A program made the translations under genes and the position numbers. Of a stretch of DNA of 64,000 bases, positions 34,965 to 44,256 are shown piece after piece (positions within the stretch are counted from its first letter, which is position 1; every line of letters begins with the position of its first letter). Below the pieces are notes generated by a model. The model made no database searches and had not been told where the DNA came from. It saw nothing but the letters and a program-made list of their open reading frames with translations. This DNA is from Caulobacter sp. AP07 (GTDB lineage Bacteria > Pseudomonadota > Alphaproteobacteria > Caulobacterales > Caulobacteraceae): contig NZ_AKKF01000008.1 in the NCBI RefSeq assembly GCF_000281955.1, positions 1 through 64,000 of the forward strand, read 5' to 3'.

Positions 34965-35639
34965 TCAACCGTGTTGCGCGCTGGGCGGCTCGCCGATCAG
35001 CAGGGCGCAGGTGGCCTCGGCCGCGACCGGGTCCCGGTCGGCGATGGCCCGGGCCATCGCCCTGTGCAGCATCACGTCCTTCAACTGGTCTTCTGGCGTC
35101 TGCTTCTCCATCTGCCAGATCCAGAACCGGGTCGCGACGTTCTGCAGGGCGATGACGAAGCGAGCCAGGGTCGGGTTGTGGGTGGCGAAGGCGACCGCGC
35201 GGTGGAAGGCGTGATCCATCGCCAGCATGGCGCGGAAGTCGCCGGCCGCGATCGCCGCCTCGGCGCCGTCGAAGGCCCCGGCGATGGCGACCAGGTCCGA
35301 GGGCCGGGCGTTGCGCGCCGCCAGCGCCGCCGTCCGCCCTTCCAGCATCCGCCGCACCTCGAAGGCGTGCTCGATCTCGGCGATGTCCAGCGGGGCGACG
35401 ATGGTGCCCACCCGCGGGCGTCGCATGACCAGGCCCTCCAGGGCCAACCGGCCCAGGGCGTCGCGCACCCCGCCGACCCCGCCGGCGTAGCGCGCGGCCA
35501 GGGCCTTCTCCTCCAGCACCTGCATGGGCGCCAGTTCGCCCAGGATGATGTCCATCAGGATCAGGTCGTAGAGCCGCGCCTTCTGCAGGCCCGGCGCCCA
35601 GTCGCCGTGCGGCTCGACGCTGTTGAGGGGGCCTTTCAT
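34965..35639 (-). CDS. GntR-family regulator with FCD domain
   Basis: 224 residues. The N-terminal winged helix (ARLYDLILMDIILGELAPMQVLEEKALAARYAGGVGGVRDALGRLALEGLVMRRPRVGTIV) and a helical FCD ligand domain (EHAFEVRRMLEGRTAALAARNARPSDLVAI; MDHAFHRAVAFATHNPTL) with likely metal-binding Asp/His residues. It is divergent from ribD. FadR-type FCD proteins usually sense carboxylic acids; control of the riboflavin genes would be unusual, so its target may lie elsewhere. Confidence 0.9.
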   Translation of the reverse strand: MKGPLNSVEPHGDWAPGLQKARLYDLILMDIILGELAPMQVLEEKALAARYAGGVGGVRDALGRLALEGLVMRRPRVGTIVAPLDIAEIEHAFEVRRMLEGRTAALAARNARPSDLVAIAGAFDGAEAAIAAGDFRAMLAMDHAFHRAVAFATHNPTLARFVIALQNVATRFWIWQMEKQTPEDQLKDVMLHRAMARAIADRDPVAAEATCALLIGEPPSAQHG

Positions 35640-35783
35640 GGCCGAGGCGGGGTCGAGCAGGTCATCGTCAAGCTCCTAGGCGCAAAAACCGCCGAGGTCA
35701 TTTCTCGCGGCGTCTAAAATGTAAGAGTTTCGAAAACGAACGCGCGCTTGGCCGGGTCGCGCCTTCCGCCCTAACTCGCCGGC

Positions 35784-36773
35784 ATGACGACTTGCCCTCC
35801 CGTGCCGGCGGACGCCGTGGCCGACGGTTTCCGCCAGGCCCTGACCGCCGCCGAAGCCTTCGCCGGCGCCACCGCGCCAAATCCGCCGGTCGGCTGCGCG
35901 GTGCTCGACGCTCGGGGCGTGGTGCTGGCCTGCGCGGCCCACCAGCAAGCCGGTGGCCTCCATGCCGAGGCCGCCGCGCTCGCGGTCTGTCGTGAGACGG
36001 GCCTGATCGATCGCGTTCATACGCTGATCGTCACCCTCGAACCCTGCAATCACCACGGCCGCACCCCGCCTTGCGTCGAGGCGATCCTGGCCAGTCCCGT
36101 CCAGGCCGTCTGGATCGGAGCGCGCGACCCCAACCCGGCGGTGGCCGGGGAGGGCGGGGCGCGCCTGGCCCGAGCGGGCCTGGAGGTCGCCTTCGCCGGC
36201 GACCTGGACCATCGCGACGCCACGGGCCTTTCCCGCCAGGCCGCACGCCTGATCGCCCCGTTTGTCACATGGTCTGTCCACGGACGACCGTGGCTGACCG
36301 TCAAACAGGCCTTGACCGCCGAGGGCGGCATGGCCCCGCCGGCCGGCGCAAGGACCTTCACGTCGCAGGCCTCGCTCGCCCTGGCCCACCAGCTGCGGCG
36401 GCGGGCCGACGCGATCGTCACCGGTTCCGGGACCATCCTGGCCGACGCCCCGCTGTTTACCGTGCGCCACGTGCCCGACCCCCGCCGGGCGCCCCGGCGG
36501 CTGGCCGTCCTCGATCGTCGGCGACGCACCCCGGCCGCCTATCTCGATGCGGCGCGAAGGCATGGTTTCGAGGTCAGCCTGCATGACGACATTCCCGCGC
36601 TGTTGGCCGACCTCGCCGCCAGCGGCGTGCTGGAGGCCCTGGTGGAATGCGGCCCGACCCTGCTCGACGCCTTCCGCGCCGCCGACCTCTGGGACGAGCA
36701 CGTGACCATCCGCCAGAGCCCCCGTCCCGGCGAGCCCGACACGGTCGAGATCCTCAACCGGCTGGCCGCCTGA
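35784..36773 (+). CDS. ribD: riboflavin biosynthesis deaminase/reductase
   Basis: Bifunctional RibD of 329 residues, a little shorter than the usual 360-370. The zinc deaminase site is intact: GGLHAEAAAL (His-x-Glu) and TLEPCNHHGRTPPC (Cys-Cys). The reductase half follows (GRPWLTVKQALTAEGGMA; ADAIVTGSGTILADAPLFTVR; VECGPTLLDAFRAADLWDE). The ribosome site is weak. A TCTAAAAT about 70 bases upstream may be its -10. I see no FMN riboswitch, unlike many riboflavin operons. First gene of the rib unit. Confidence 0.95.
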   Translation: MTTCPPVPADAVADGFRQALTAAEAFAGATAPNPPVGCAVLDARGVVLACAAHQQAGGLHAEAAALAVCRETGLIDRVHTLIVTLEPCNHHGRTPPCVEAILASPVQAVWIGARDPNPAVAGEGGARLARAGLEVAFAGDLDHRDATGLSRQAARLIAPFVTWSVHGRPWLTVKQALTAEGGMAPPAGARTFTSQASLALAHQLRRRADAIVTGSGTILADAPLFTVRHVPDPRRAPRRLAVLDRRRRTPAAYLDAARRHGFEVSLHDDIPALLADLAASGVLEALVECGPTLLDAFRAADLWDEHVTIRQSPRPGEPDTVEILNRLAA

Positions 36774-36789
36774 AGCGCAAGGAGACCCG

Positions 36790-37416
36790 ATGTTTTCCGG
36801 AATCGTCGAACAGATCGGCCAGGTGACCGCCATCGTTCCCGAGGGTGACGGTTCGCGACGGCTGACCGTCGAGACGGGCTTTCCCGATCTCGAACTGGGC
36901 GAGAGCGTGGCCGTCAACGGCGTCTGCCTGACCGTCGTCCGCCACGACGACGGGGGCCAGGCCGACTTCTTCGTCAGCCCCGAGACCCTGGCCCGCACCA
37001 ATCTGGAGGCGATCGTCGCCGGGACCCGCCTCAACCTCGAACGTTCGGTGACCCTGGCCACGCGGCTGTCCGGCCACCTCGTCCAGGGTCATGTCGACGG
37101 CGAGGCCCGTCTGGCCGAGATCATCGACGACGGCGGCTCGTGGCGCCTGCGCCTGACCCTGCCCGAAAGCCTGCGCGGCTTCTGCGTCGAGAAGGGCTCG
37201 ATCGCCCTCAACGGGATCAGCCTGACGCTCAACAGCGTCGAGGCGGCGGGCGCGGACGGCCGGTTCGCGGTCGGCGTCACCCTGATCCCCCACACCTGGA
37301 CCCACACCAACCTGCAGCACGCCGCCGTCGGCGACCCGATCAATGTCGAGGTCGACGTGCTGGCCAAATACGTGGAGCGGCTATGTCACGCCTATCTGAC
37401 GCCATCGAACGCCTGA
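36790..37416 (+). CDS. ribE: riboflavin synthase, alpha chain
   Basis: 208 residues with the two internally repeated lumazine-binding modules: [13 protein letters not shown] with [14 protein letters not shown], and [14 protein letters not shown] with [21 protein letters not shown]. It dismutates two 6,7-dimethyl-8-ribityllumazine molecules to riboflavin. AAGGAG is well placed before the ATG. Its last 34 bases overlap the ribBA start, so the two are translationally coupled. Confidence 0.96.
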   Translation: MFSGIVEQIGQVTAIVPEGDGSRRLTVETGFPDLELGESVAVNGVCLTVVRHDDGGQADFFVSPETLARTNLEAIVAGTRLNLERSVTLATRLSGHLVQGHVDGEARLAEIIDDGGSWRLRLTLPESLRGFCVEKGSIALNGISLTLNSVEAAGADGRFAVGVTLIPHTWTHTNLQHAAVGDPINVEVDVLAKYVERLCHAYLTPSNA

Positions 37417-38585
37417 AGTCCGGCCGGATGATCATCCTCGTCGATGACGAGGACCGCGAGAACGAGGGCGACCTGGTCATGGCCGCGCGGTTCGCCGACG
37501 GCCCGGCCATCGCCTTCATGGCCCGCCAGGCCAGCGGCCTGGTCTGCCTGACCCTGGAGGGCGAGGCGGTCGATCGCCTGGGCCTGCCGCCGATGGTCGC
37601 CGACAACCGCACCAGCCGCCAGACGGCCTTCACCGTCTCGATCGAGGCGGCGACCGGCGTCGACACCGGCATCTCGGCCTTCGACCGGGCGCGGACCATC
37701 GCCGCGGCGATCGCGCCGGGGGCCAAGGCCGGCGATCTCGTCTCGCCGGGCCACGTCTTCCCGCTGCGCGCCGTGCCCGGCGGAGTCCTGGCCCGGGCCG
37801 GTCACACCGAAGGCTCGGTCGACCTGATGAAGCTGGCGGGCCTCGCGCCGGCCGGCGTCATCTGCGAGATCATGAACGACGACGGGACCATGGCGCGGAT
37901 GGAGGCTCTGGAGGCCTTCTCCCGCCGCCACGACATCCCGATCCTGACCATCGCCGAGGTCGCGGCCCATCGGATGGCGACCGAGGTCCTGGTCGACGAG
38001 GTGGCCGCCGCCCGGCTTCCGTCCGTGCACGGCGCCGGCCCCTTCCAGGTCCGCGCCTTCCGTAGTCGCGTCGACGGCAGTGAGCATCTGGCCCTGATCC
38101 GGGGACCGCTGAGCGGCGCCCCGCTGGTGCGGGCGCATTCCGAATGCCTGACCGGCGACGCCCTTGGCTCGCAGCGTTGCGATTGCGGCGCGCAGCTGCG
38201 GGAGGGGTTGAAACGGATCGGCGACAGCGGCGACGGCGTGCTGCTCTATCTGCGCGGCCATGAGGGGCGGGGCGTGGGGCTGGCCAACAAGATCGCCGCC
38301 TACGCCTTGCAGGACCAAGGGTTGGACACGGTCGAGGCCAACCACGCCCTGGGCTTCGCCGATGACCTGCGCGACTACGGCGTCGCGGCCCAGATCCTCA
38401 AGGCGCTGGGCGTCGAACGTATTCGGTTGCTGAGCAACAATCCTCGCAAGGCCGCCGGCCTGCGCGCCAACGGTTTGGCGGTCAGCGAGGAACTGCCGCT
38501 GACCATACCGTCCACGCCGCACAACGCCGGCTATCTCGACACCAAGCGCGACAAGCTGGGCCACCGCCTGGCGCGCGCCTCCTGA
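37383..38585 (+). CDS. ribBA: 3,4-dihydroxy-2-butanone-4-phosphate synthase / GTP cyclohydrolase II
   Basis: 400-residue fusion. N-terminal RibB with the metal site [15 protein letters not shown] and the His in [18 protein letters not shown]-terminal RibA with the zinc triple-Cys [18 protein letters not shown], the catalytic [21 protein letters not shown] and [11 protein letters not shown]. It supplies both precursors of the riboflavin ring. Start ATG at 37383 has GGAG within the end of ribE. Both halves look intact. Confidence 0.96.
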   Translation: MSRLSDAIERLKSGRMIILVDDEDRENEGDLVMAARFADGPAIAFMARQASGLVCLTLEGEAVDRLGLPPMVADNRTSRQTAFTVSIEAATGVDTGISAFDRARTIAAAIAPGAKAGDLVSPGHVFPLRAVPGGVLARAGHTEGSVDLMKLAGLAPAGVICEIMNDDGTMARMEALEAFSRRHDIPILTIAEVAAHRMATEVLVDEVAAARLPSVHGAGPFQVRAFRSRVDGSEHLALIRGPLSGAPLVRAHSECLTGDALGSQRCDCGAQLREGLKRIGDSGDGVLLYLRGHEGRGVGLANKIAAYALQDQGLDTVEANHALGFADDLRDYGVAAQILKALGVERIRLLSNNPRKAAGLRANGLAVSEELPLTIPSTPHNAGYLDTKRDKLGHRLARAS

Positions 38586-38597
38586 CACGAGTTCCCC

Positions 38598-39065
38598 ATG
38601 ACAGATCCCATCGCGGCTAGCCGCATCGCCATCGTCGTCAGCCGCTTCAACCCCGAGGTCACCGACGGCCTTCTGAAGGGCGCGCTCGATCACCTGACGG
38701 CCAAGGGCGTGACCGTCGCGCCGACCGACGTGATCGACGCGCCCGGCGCCTTCGAGCTGCCGCTGATCGCCCAGACCCTGGCGCGCACGGGCCGCTATGA
38801 CGGCGTGGTCTGCCTGGGCTGCGTCATCAAGGGCGACACCGCCCACTTCGAGTTCATCAGCCTGGGCGCCAGCCTTGGCTTGATGGCGGCGGGCCTGACC
38901 ACCGAAACGCCGATCACCTTCGGCGTGCTGACGACCTATACCGACGAGCAGGCGGTGATCCGCAGCCGCGACGACGCCGAGAACAAGGGGCGGGAAGCCG
39001 CCCTGGCCTGCCACGCGACGATCGCGACGCTGCGGCGGATCAGGCGCGAACCGGCCGCCGGGTAG
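38598..39065 (+). CDS. ribH: 6,7-dimethyl-8-ribityllumazine synthase
   Basis: 155-residue lumazine synthase: VVSRFNPEVTDGLLKGAL (substrate loop), DAPGAFELPLIAQTLARTGRYDGVVCLGCVIKGDTAHFEFIS with the catalytic His, and PITFGVLTTYTDEQAVIRS. It condenses the RibBA product with the pyrimidine made by RibD. Starts 12 nt after ribBA. Last gene of the unit: a nusB gene, common after ribH in alphaproteobacteria, does not follow; a convergent HAD phosphatase does. Confidence 0.95.
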   Translation: MTDPIAASRIAIVVSRFNPEVTDGLLKGALDHLTAKGVTVAPTDVIDAPGAFELPLIAQTLARTGRYDGVVCLGCVIKGDTAHFEFISLGASLGLMAAGLTTETPITFGVLTTYTDEQAVIRSRDDAENKGREAALACHATIATLRRIRREPAAG

Positions 39066-39072
39066 GGCAGGT

Positions 39073-39891
39073 TCAGGCCGGCGCCTCGACGCGCAGCACG
39101 AAGCGGTCGATGGCGGCGGCGACGCCGTCCTCCTCGTTGGAGCTGGTCACGAAGCCGGCGGCGGCGCGAACGGCCTCCGGGGCCTGGCCCATGGCGATCG
39201 ACAGGCCCGCGCGGGCGAACATCGGCAGGTCGTTGGGCATGTCGCCGATCACCGCCACCTGGGGCAGGGGAACCCCCGCCGCCCGGGCGATCGCCGCGAC
39301 GCCATCGCCCTTGTTGGCGGCCGGGGCGGTGATGTCGAGGAAGTACGGCTGTGATCGGGCGATGGTCGCGGCCGGGCCGACGGCCTGGCTGACCACGGCC
39401 TCCAGGCGTTCGAGCGCCGCGAAGTCCTCGCTGAGCCCGACGATCTTGTCGACCTGGTCAAGGCCGTCGAAGTCGGACACCAGGGTCGGCTCGAGGTCGG
39501 CCGCCAAGCGCTCGTGCGGCACGCGGATTCCCTCGGCCGAGCGCGCGTACCAGAGGCCGTGGGCGAACAGCCAGATCTCGACGCCGGCCTGTTCGAGCAG
39601 GGCCAGGGCCGCGCGCGCCGCGGCCGGGTCGAGGCGCTGGGCGCTCTCGATGGTCCCGTCGGCGCGCAGGATCGTGCCGCCGTTGAACGCGCCCAACGGA
39701 CCCTGGATGTCCAGGGCCCTGGCCAGGGCCAGCATGCCGCTCGGCGGTCGGGCGCTGATCAGTGTGGCCTGGACGCCGGCGGCGCGCAGGCGAGCGAAGG
39801 CGTCGACCGTGGCCGGCGCCAGGCTCTTGTCGTGTCGCACCAGCGTGCCGTCGACGTCGGAAACGAAGAGCTTGATCGGCGTCCCGCTCAC
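39073..39891 (-). CDS. Cof-type HAD-superfamily (IIB) phosphatase
   Basis: 272 residues. HAD motifs are all present: [11 protein letters not shown] (nucleophile Asp); [46 protein letters not shown]2-type cap lies between. It overlaps the gnd stop (ATGA), so it is co-translated with 6-phosphogluconate dehydrogenase and transaldolase. It may act on a sugar phosphate of the pentose-phosphate pathway as housecleaning; the substrate is not clear. Confidence 0.88.
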   Translation of the reverse strand: MSGTPIKLFVSDVDGTLVRHDKSLAPATVDAFARLRAAGVQATLISARPPSGMLALARALDIQGPLGAFNGGTILRADGTIESAQRLDPAAARAALALLEQAGVEIWLFAHGLWYARSAEGIRVPHERLAADLEPTLVSDFDGLDQVDKIVGLSEDFAALERLEAVVSQAVGPAATIARSQPYFLDITAPAANKGDGVAAIARAAGVPLPQVAVIGDMPNDLPMFARAGLSIAMGQAPEAVRAAAGFVTSSNEEDGVAAAIDRFVLRVEAPA

Positions 39892-40865
39892 TTCGGCGCC
39901 TCGACATGGCCGCCGAAGCCGAAGCGCATCGCCGACAGCAGCTTCTCGCCGAAGGTGTGGTCGACCCGCGAGCGGTAGCGCGCATAGAGGGCGGCCGACA
40001 GCACGTTGGCCGGCACCGCCTCTTCCATCGCCGCCTCGATGGTCCAGTGGCCCTCGCCGCTGTCGGCGACGTGGCCGCTGAACTGGGTCAGCGCGCCGTC
40101 CTTGGCCAGGGCGATGGCGCTGAGGTCGAGCAGCCAGGAACTGACCACGCTGCCCCGCCGCCAGACCTCAGCGATGTCGGGCAGGTTCAGAGTGAAGCGT
40201 TCGTCCTCGGGCAGGGCTTGCGACGCCTTGCCCTTGAGGATGTCGAAGCCCTCGGCATAGGCCTGCATCAGGCCGTATTCGATGCCGTTGTGGATCATCT
40301 TCACGAAGTGGCCGGCCCCGGCGGGACCGGCGTGGATGTAGCCGCGCTCGGCGCGGTCGTCGGCCGGGTCCCGGCCCGGCGTGCGGACGATCGAGCCGTA
40401 GCCCGGGGCCAGCGTGGCGAAGATCGGGTCGAGCCCGCGGACCACGGCCTCGTCGCCGCCGATCATCATGCAGTAGCCGCGCTCCAGCCCCCAGACGCCG
40501 CCCGATGTGCCGACGTCGACATAGTGCAGGCTCTTCTCGCGCAGCGCCTTGGCCCGACGGATGTCGTCCTTGTAGAAGCTGTTGCCGCCGTCGATGACGA
40601 TGTCGCCGGGCTTGGCCAGGGCGGCGATCTCGTCGATCGTCGCGTCGGTGACCGGACCGGCCGGCAGCATGACCCAGAAGATCGCCGGACCGTCCAGCTT
40701 GCCGTGCATGTCGGCCAGGCCGTCCGAGGCGATCGCGCCTTCCTGGGCCAGTTCCAGCACCGGCTCGGGCGAGCGGTTGTAGACCACCACCTCATGGCCG
40801 CCGCGCATCAGGCGGCGCACGATGTTCGCGCCCATGCGGCCAAGGCCGATCACACCGATCTTCAT
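39888..40865 (-). CDS. gnd: 6-phosphogluconate dehydrogenase, decarboxylating (short form)
   Basis: 325-residue form of the enzyme, shorter than the 470-residue E. coli type but common in bacteria and complete here. NAD(P) fold: [32 protein letters not shown]; substrate motifs [30 protein letters not shown] and the catalytic [16 protein letters not shown]. It oxidises 6-phosphogluconate to ribulose 5-phosphate and CO2. 48 bases after transaldolase, ATGA overlap with the HAD gene. Confidence 0.94.
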   Translation of the reverse strand: MKIGVIGLGRMGANIVRRLMRGGHEVVVYNRSPEPVLELAQEGAIASDGLADMHGKLDGPAIFWVMLPAGPVTDATIDEIAALAKPGDIVIDGGNSFYKDDIRRAKALREKSLHYVDVGTSGGVWGLERGYCMMIGGDEAVVRGLDPIFATLAPGYGSIVRTPGRDPADDRAERGYIHAGPAGAGHFVKMIHNGIEYGLMQAYAEGFDILKGKASQALPEDERFTLNLPDIAEVWRRGSVVSSWLLDLSAIALAKDGALTQFSGHVADSGEGHWTIEAAMEEAVPANVLSAALYARYRSRVDHTFGEKLLSAMRFGFGGHVEAPK

Positions 40866-40913
40866 GATCCGAGATCCTTCAAGCTGTTGCGTTCGCGGCG
40901 ATCGTTCCGCCGG

Positions 40914-42056
40914 TCACTTCCGGAGGTCTTGAACAAAGGCGGCGCGCTTGTCCTCCACCGCGCCGAGCAGGGCGTCGGCGGCGTCGGAGAACTGCTTGAC
41001 GCCGTCGACGACCAGGGCGGCGGTGACCCCAGGCAGATCGAGCCCCAAGGCCTGAGCCTTGTCGAGCACGGCCTCGGCCTCGGCGCGACCTTCGGACAGC
41101 GTCTGGGCCACGCGACCGTGGTCGCGGAAGGCGTCCAGGGTCTTGGGCGGCAGGGTGTTGACGGTGTCGGGGCCGATCAGGGGCTCGACATAGAGGACGT
41201 CGCGATAGTCGGGGTTCTTGACCCCGGTCGAGGCCCACAACAGGCGCTGCGGCATGGCGCCCTTGGCGGCCAGAGCCTTCCAGCGGTCGCCGGCGATCAT
41301 CTCCTCATACCAGGCGTAGGCCTGCTTGGCGTTGGCGATGGCGATCCGGCCGGCCAGGGATTTCGCCTCCGCCGCCTTCGGGTCGCCCGCCGCTTCGAGG
41401 TCGGCGATCTTCTTGTCCATCTGGGAGTCGATGCGGCTGACGAAGAAGCTGGCGACGCTGGCGACCCGATCGATCGGCTGGCTCTTGGCGACCCGCGCCT
41501 CCAGTCCGGCCAGGTGAGCTTCGGCCACCGCCTGGTAGGCCTCGATCGCGAACAGCAGGGTGATGTTGATGTTGAGGCCGGCCTCGATCAGCGCGCGAAC
41601 GGCCGGGACACCGGCCTTGGTTCCGGGCACTTTGATCATCAGGTTCGGACGGTCGACGGTCTTCCACAGCCGCCGGGCCTCCTCGATGGTCGCGTCGGTG
41701 TCGTTGGCCAGGTAGGGCGAGACCTCCAGGCTGACATAGCCGTCCTTGCCGTTCAGGCGGTCGTAGGTGGGACGCAGCTTGTCGGCGGCCGACTGGATGT
41801 CGGCGATGGCCAGGCTCTCGTAGGCGTCCACGGCGCTGGCGTCGGGGTGGGCCTCGAGGAAGGCGTGCAGGCCTTCGTCATAGGCGTCGCCGTGGCCGAT
41901 GGCCTTTTCGAAGATCGACGGGTTGGAGGTGACGCCGGTCAGGCCGTCCTGGGCGATCAGCGCGTCGAGGCCGCCGTCCGCGAGAAACTTGCGATCGACG
42001 AAATCCAGCCAGACGCCTTGGCCGGCTTCGGACAGGGTCTTGATCGGACTGGTCAT
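40914..42056 (-). CDS. tal: transaldolase
   Basis: 380 residues, the longer bacterial transaldolase class. Marks: GLTGVTSNPSIFEKAI at the N-terminus and RPNLMIKVPGTKAGVPAVRALIEAGLNINITLLFA with the Schiff-base Lys, then VASFFVSRIDSQMDKK. It exchanges three-carbon units between sugar phosphates in the non-oxidative pentose-phosphate pathway. GGGAG precedes the ATG. First of a three-gene unit tal-gnd-HAD. Confidence 0.95.
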   Translation of the reverse strand: MTSPIKTLSEAGQGVWLDFVDRKFLADGGLDALIAQDGLTGVTSNPSIFEKAIGHGDAYDEGLHAFLEAHPDASAVDAYESLAIADIQSAADKLRPTYDRLNGKDGYVSLEVSPYLANDTDATIEEARRLWKTVDRPNLMIKVPGTKAGVPAVRALIEAGLNINITLLFAIEAYQAVAEAHLAGLEARVAKSQPIDRVASVASFFVSRIDSQMDKKIADLEAAGDPKAAEAKSLAGRIAIANAKQAYAWYEEMIAGDRWKALAAKGAMPQRLLWASTGVKNPDYRDVLYVEPLIGPDTVNTLPPKTLDAFRDHGRVAQTLSEGRAEAEAVLDKAQALGLDLPGVTAALVVDGVKQFSDAADALLGAVEDKRAAFVQDLRK

Positions 42057-42270
42057 CGGTCATCTCCCAGGCGCGGCCCTTGCCGTTGCTGCACAACCGG
42101 CGTCGGCAGGGGTGGTTCCCAATGAACAGACCATATCTAGGAAGGCGGCGGCTTGAACGTTAGGGCGGCGAGCGGCCGGGTTCAGTGGTCTGGTTTCCCT
42201 TTGCCTTGCGGACAAGGAAGGGGCGGCCCGCCGGGACCGCCCCAGGTTTGGCAGGTTCGTCGCGCCTGGA

Positions 42271-43947
42271 TCAGGCTTCGATATCGACGTCCTTGGTTTC
42301 CTTGAGGAACAGGATTCCGACCACGGCGGTGACCGCCGCGACCACGATCGGATACCAGAGGCCGTAATAGATATTGCCCGTCGCGGCGACCATGGCGAAG
42401 GCCGTGGTCGGCAGGAAACCGCCGAACCATCCGTTGCCGATGTGGTAGGGCAGGCTCATCGAGGTGTAGCGGATGTTGGTCGGGAACAACTCGACCAGCA
42501 TGGCGGCGATCGGGCCGTAGACCATGGTCACGTAGATCACCAGGATCGTCAGGATGGCGATGACCAGCGGCTTGTTGACCAGCGCGCTGTCGGCCTTGGC
42601 GGGATAGCCGGCGGTCTTGAGCGCGGCGCCCAGGTCCTTCTCCCAGGACGTCTTCCTGGCGGTGAACGCGGCCTTGTCGAGGGTCTCGCCGGCGAAGGAC
42701 GGGATGACCTTGTCGCCGATCTTGATCGTCGCCAGCGTCCCGGCCGGAGCGGCCTGGTTGGTGTAGGTGACGCCGGCCTTGGCCAGGTAGGATTTGGCCA
42801 GGTCGCAGGAGTGGTTGAACACCGTCTTGCCGATCGGGTCGAACTGGAACGCGCAGTCGCCGGGGTTGGCGACGACGGTCACCGGCGCGGTGGCGACGGC
42901 GGCGGCCAGCTGGGGGTTGGCCGCGACGGTCAGGGTCTTGAACAGCGGGAAGTAGGTGAGCGCCGCCAGGACGCAGCCCAGCATGATGATCGGCTTGCGG
43001 CCAATCTTGTCCGACAGCCAGCCGAAGAACACGAAGAACGGCGTGCCGATCAGCAGGGAGATGGCGACCATCGAATTGGTCAGGGCCCCGTCGACCTTGA
43101 GCATCTTCTCCAGGAAGAACAGGGCGTAGAACTGGCCCGTGTACCAGACCACGGCCTGGCCGGCGGTCAGGCCGACCAGGGCCAGCAGGACGATCTTCAG
43201 GTTGCCCCACTTGGCGAACGAGTCGGCCAGCGGCTTCTTCGAACCCTTGCCTTCCTCGACCATCTTCACGAACGACGGGCTTTCGGCCAGTTGCAGGCGG
43301 ATCCACAGCGACACGCCGAGCAGGGCGATCGAGATCAGGAACGGGATGCGCCAGCCGAACGCCTTGAAGGCGTCCTCGCCGACGGAGGAACGGGTCAGCA
43401 GGATGACGATCAGGCTCAGGAACAGGCCGAAGGTGGCGGTGATCTGGATGAAGCTGGTGTAGAGGCCGCGACGGCCGGGCGGGGCGTGCTCGGCCACATA
43501 GGTCGCCGCGCCGCCGTACTCGCCGCCCAGGGCCAGGCCCTGGACCAGGCGCATGACGACCAGCAGGATCGGGGCGATGATGCCGATCTGGCCATAGCTG
43601 GGCAGCAGGCCGACGACGAAGGTCGACAGGCCCATCAGCAGCATGGTGACCAGGAAGGTGTTCTTGCGACCCCAGAGGTCGCCCAGGCGTCCGAACACCA
43701 GGGCCCCGAACGGGCGCACCGCGAAGCCGGCCGCGAAGGCCAGCAGGGCGAAGATGTAGCCGGTCGTCTCGTTGACGCCCGAGAAGAAGTGATGGGTGAT
43801 GTAGGTGGCCAGCGAGCCGTAGAGATAGAAGTCGTACCACTCGAACACGGTGCCGACGGAAGCCGCGCCGATCACCAGGGCATCCTTGCGACCGACCTCC
43901 TTGCCCCCCTTGGCGCCCGTTGCCGGCTTGATGGCGGCGTCTACCAT
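42271..43947 (-). CDS. MHS-family (metabolite:H+) MFS symporter with a periplasmic insert
   Basis: 558 residues, 12 membrane helices. The MHS signature is clear: IGAASVGTVFEWYDFYLYGSLA, RPFGALVFGRLGDLWGRK, RLVQGLALGGEYGGAATYVAEHAPPGRRG and VELFPTNIRYTS. About 115 residues between helices 9 and 10 (roughly 343-458) form a periplasmic insert with two cysteines (C365, C381) that may make a disulfide. A strong GGAGG precedes the ATG. MHS proteins carry organic acids such as citrate, shikimate, proline/betaine and 2-oxoglutarate; the substrate here is unknown. Confidence 0.9.
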   Translation of the reverse strand: MVDAAIKPATGAKGGKEVGRKDALVIGAASVGTVFEWYDFYLYGSLATYITHHFFSGVNETTGYIFALLAFAAGFAVRPFGALVFGRLGDLWGRKNTFLVTMLLMGLSTFVVGLLPSYGQIGIIAPILLVVMRLVQGLALGGEYGGAATYVAEHAPPGRRGLYTSFIQITATFGLFLSLIVILLTRSSVGEDAFKAFGWRIPFLISIALLGVSLWIRLQLAESPSFVKMVEEGKGSKKPLADSFAKWGNLKIVLLALVGLTAGQAVVWYTGQFYALFFLEKMLKVDGALTNSMVAISLLIGTPFFVFFGWLSDKIGRKPIIMLGCVLAALTYFPLFKTLTVAANPQLAAAVATAPVTVVANPGDCAFQFDPIGKTVFNHSCDLAKSYLAKAGVTYTNQAAPAGTLATIKIGDKVIPSFAGETLDKAAFTARKTSWEKDLGAALKTAGYPAKADSALVNKPLVIAILTILVIYVTMVYGPIAAMLVELFPTNIRYTSMSLPYHIGNGWFGGFLPTTAFAMVAATGNIYYGLWYPIVVAAVTAVVGILFLKETKDVDIEA

Positions 43948-44256
43948 AGCGATCCCTCCGAAGTGTTCGCCGCCTTGCGCAGCTTGTCTGGTCTGAAACG
44001 AGGCGCGAGGCCCATTCTGAATGCGGCTTGAAGGTGGCAGCCCGAAGGGCGGTTGGGGAGGGGAGTTTGGTCGAAGACCGCCGATTCTGCTCGACCTTGA
44101 TTTTCAGTGGCTGCGCGCACGGCGCAAGAGCGCCCGGCGCCGAAAGAGGACGCTTCTCGCCACCAGGGCCGAAGGCCACGCGCCTTCCATCCTTTCCAGA
44201 TCCTGCTTGTCACGCGCCCCCGGGAGACGGCAATAGACGTCGACAAGGAGACCTCA
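43948..44256. other. divergent intergenic region, no gene seen
   Basis: The 309 bases between the MHS symporter and the amino-acid permease hold the promoters of both genes. The symporter ribosome site (GGAGG) lies at the left edge and AAGGAG of the permease at the right edge. I see no convincing small gene, operator or terminator in between. Confidence 0.5.

Noticed and set aside
35640-35783. FMN riboswitch upstream of ribD
   Set aside because: None of the conserved RFN boxes is present on either strand, so no riboswitch is called.
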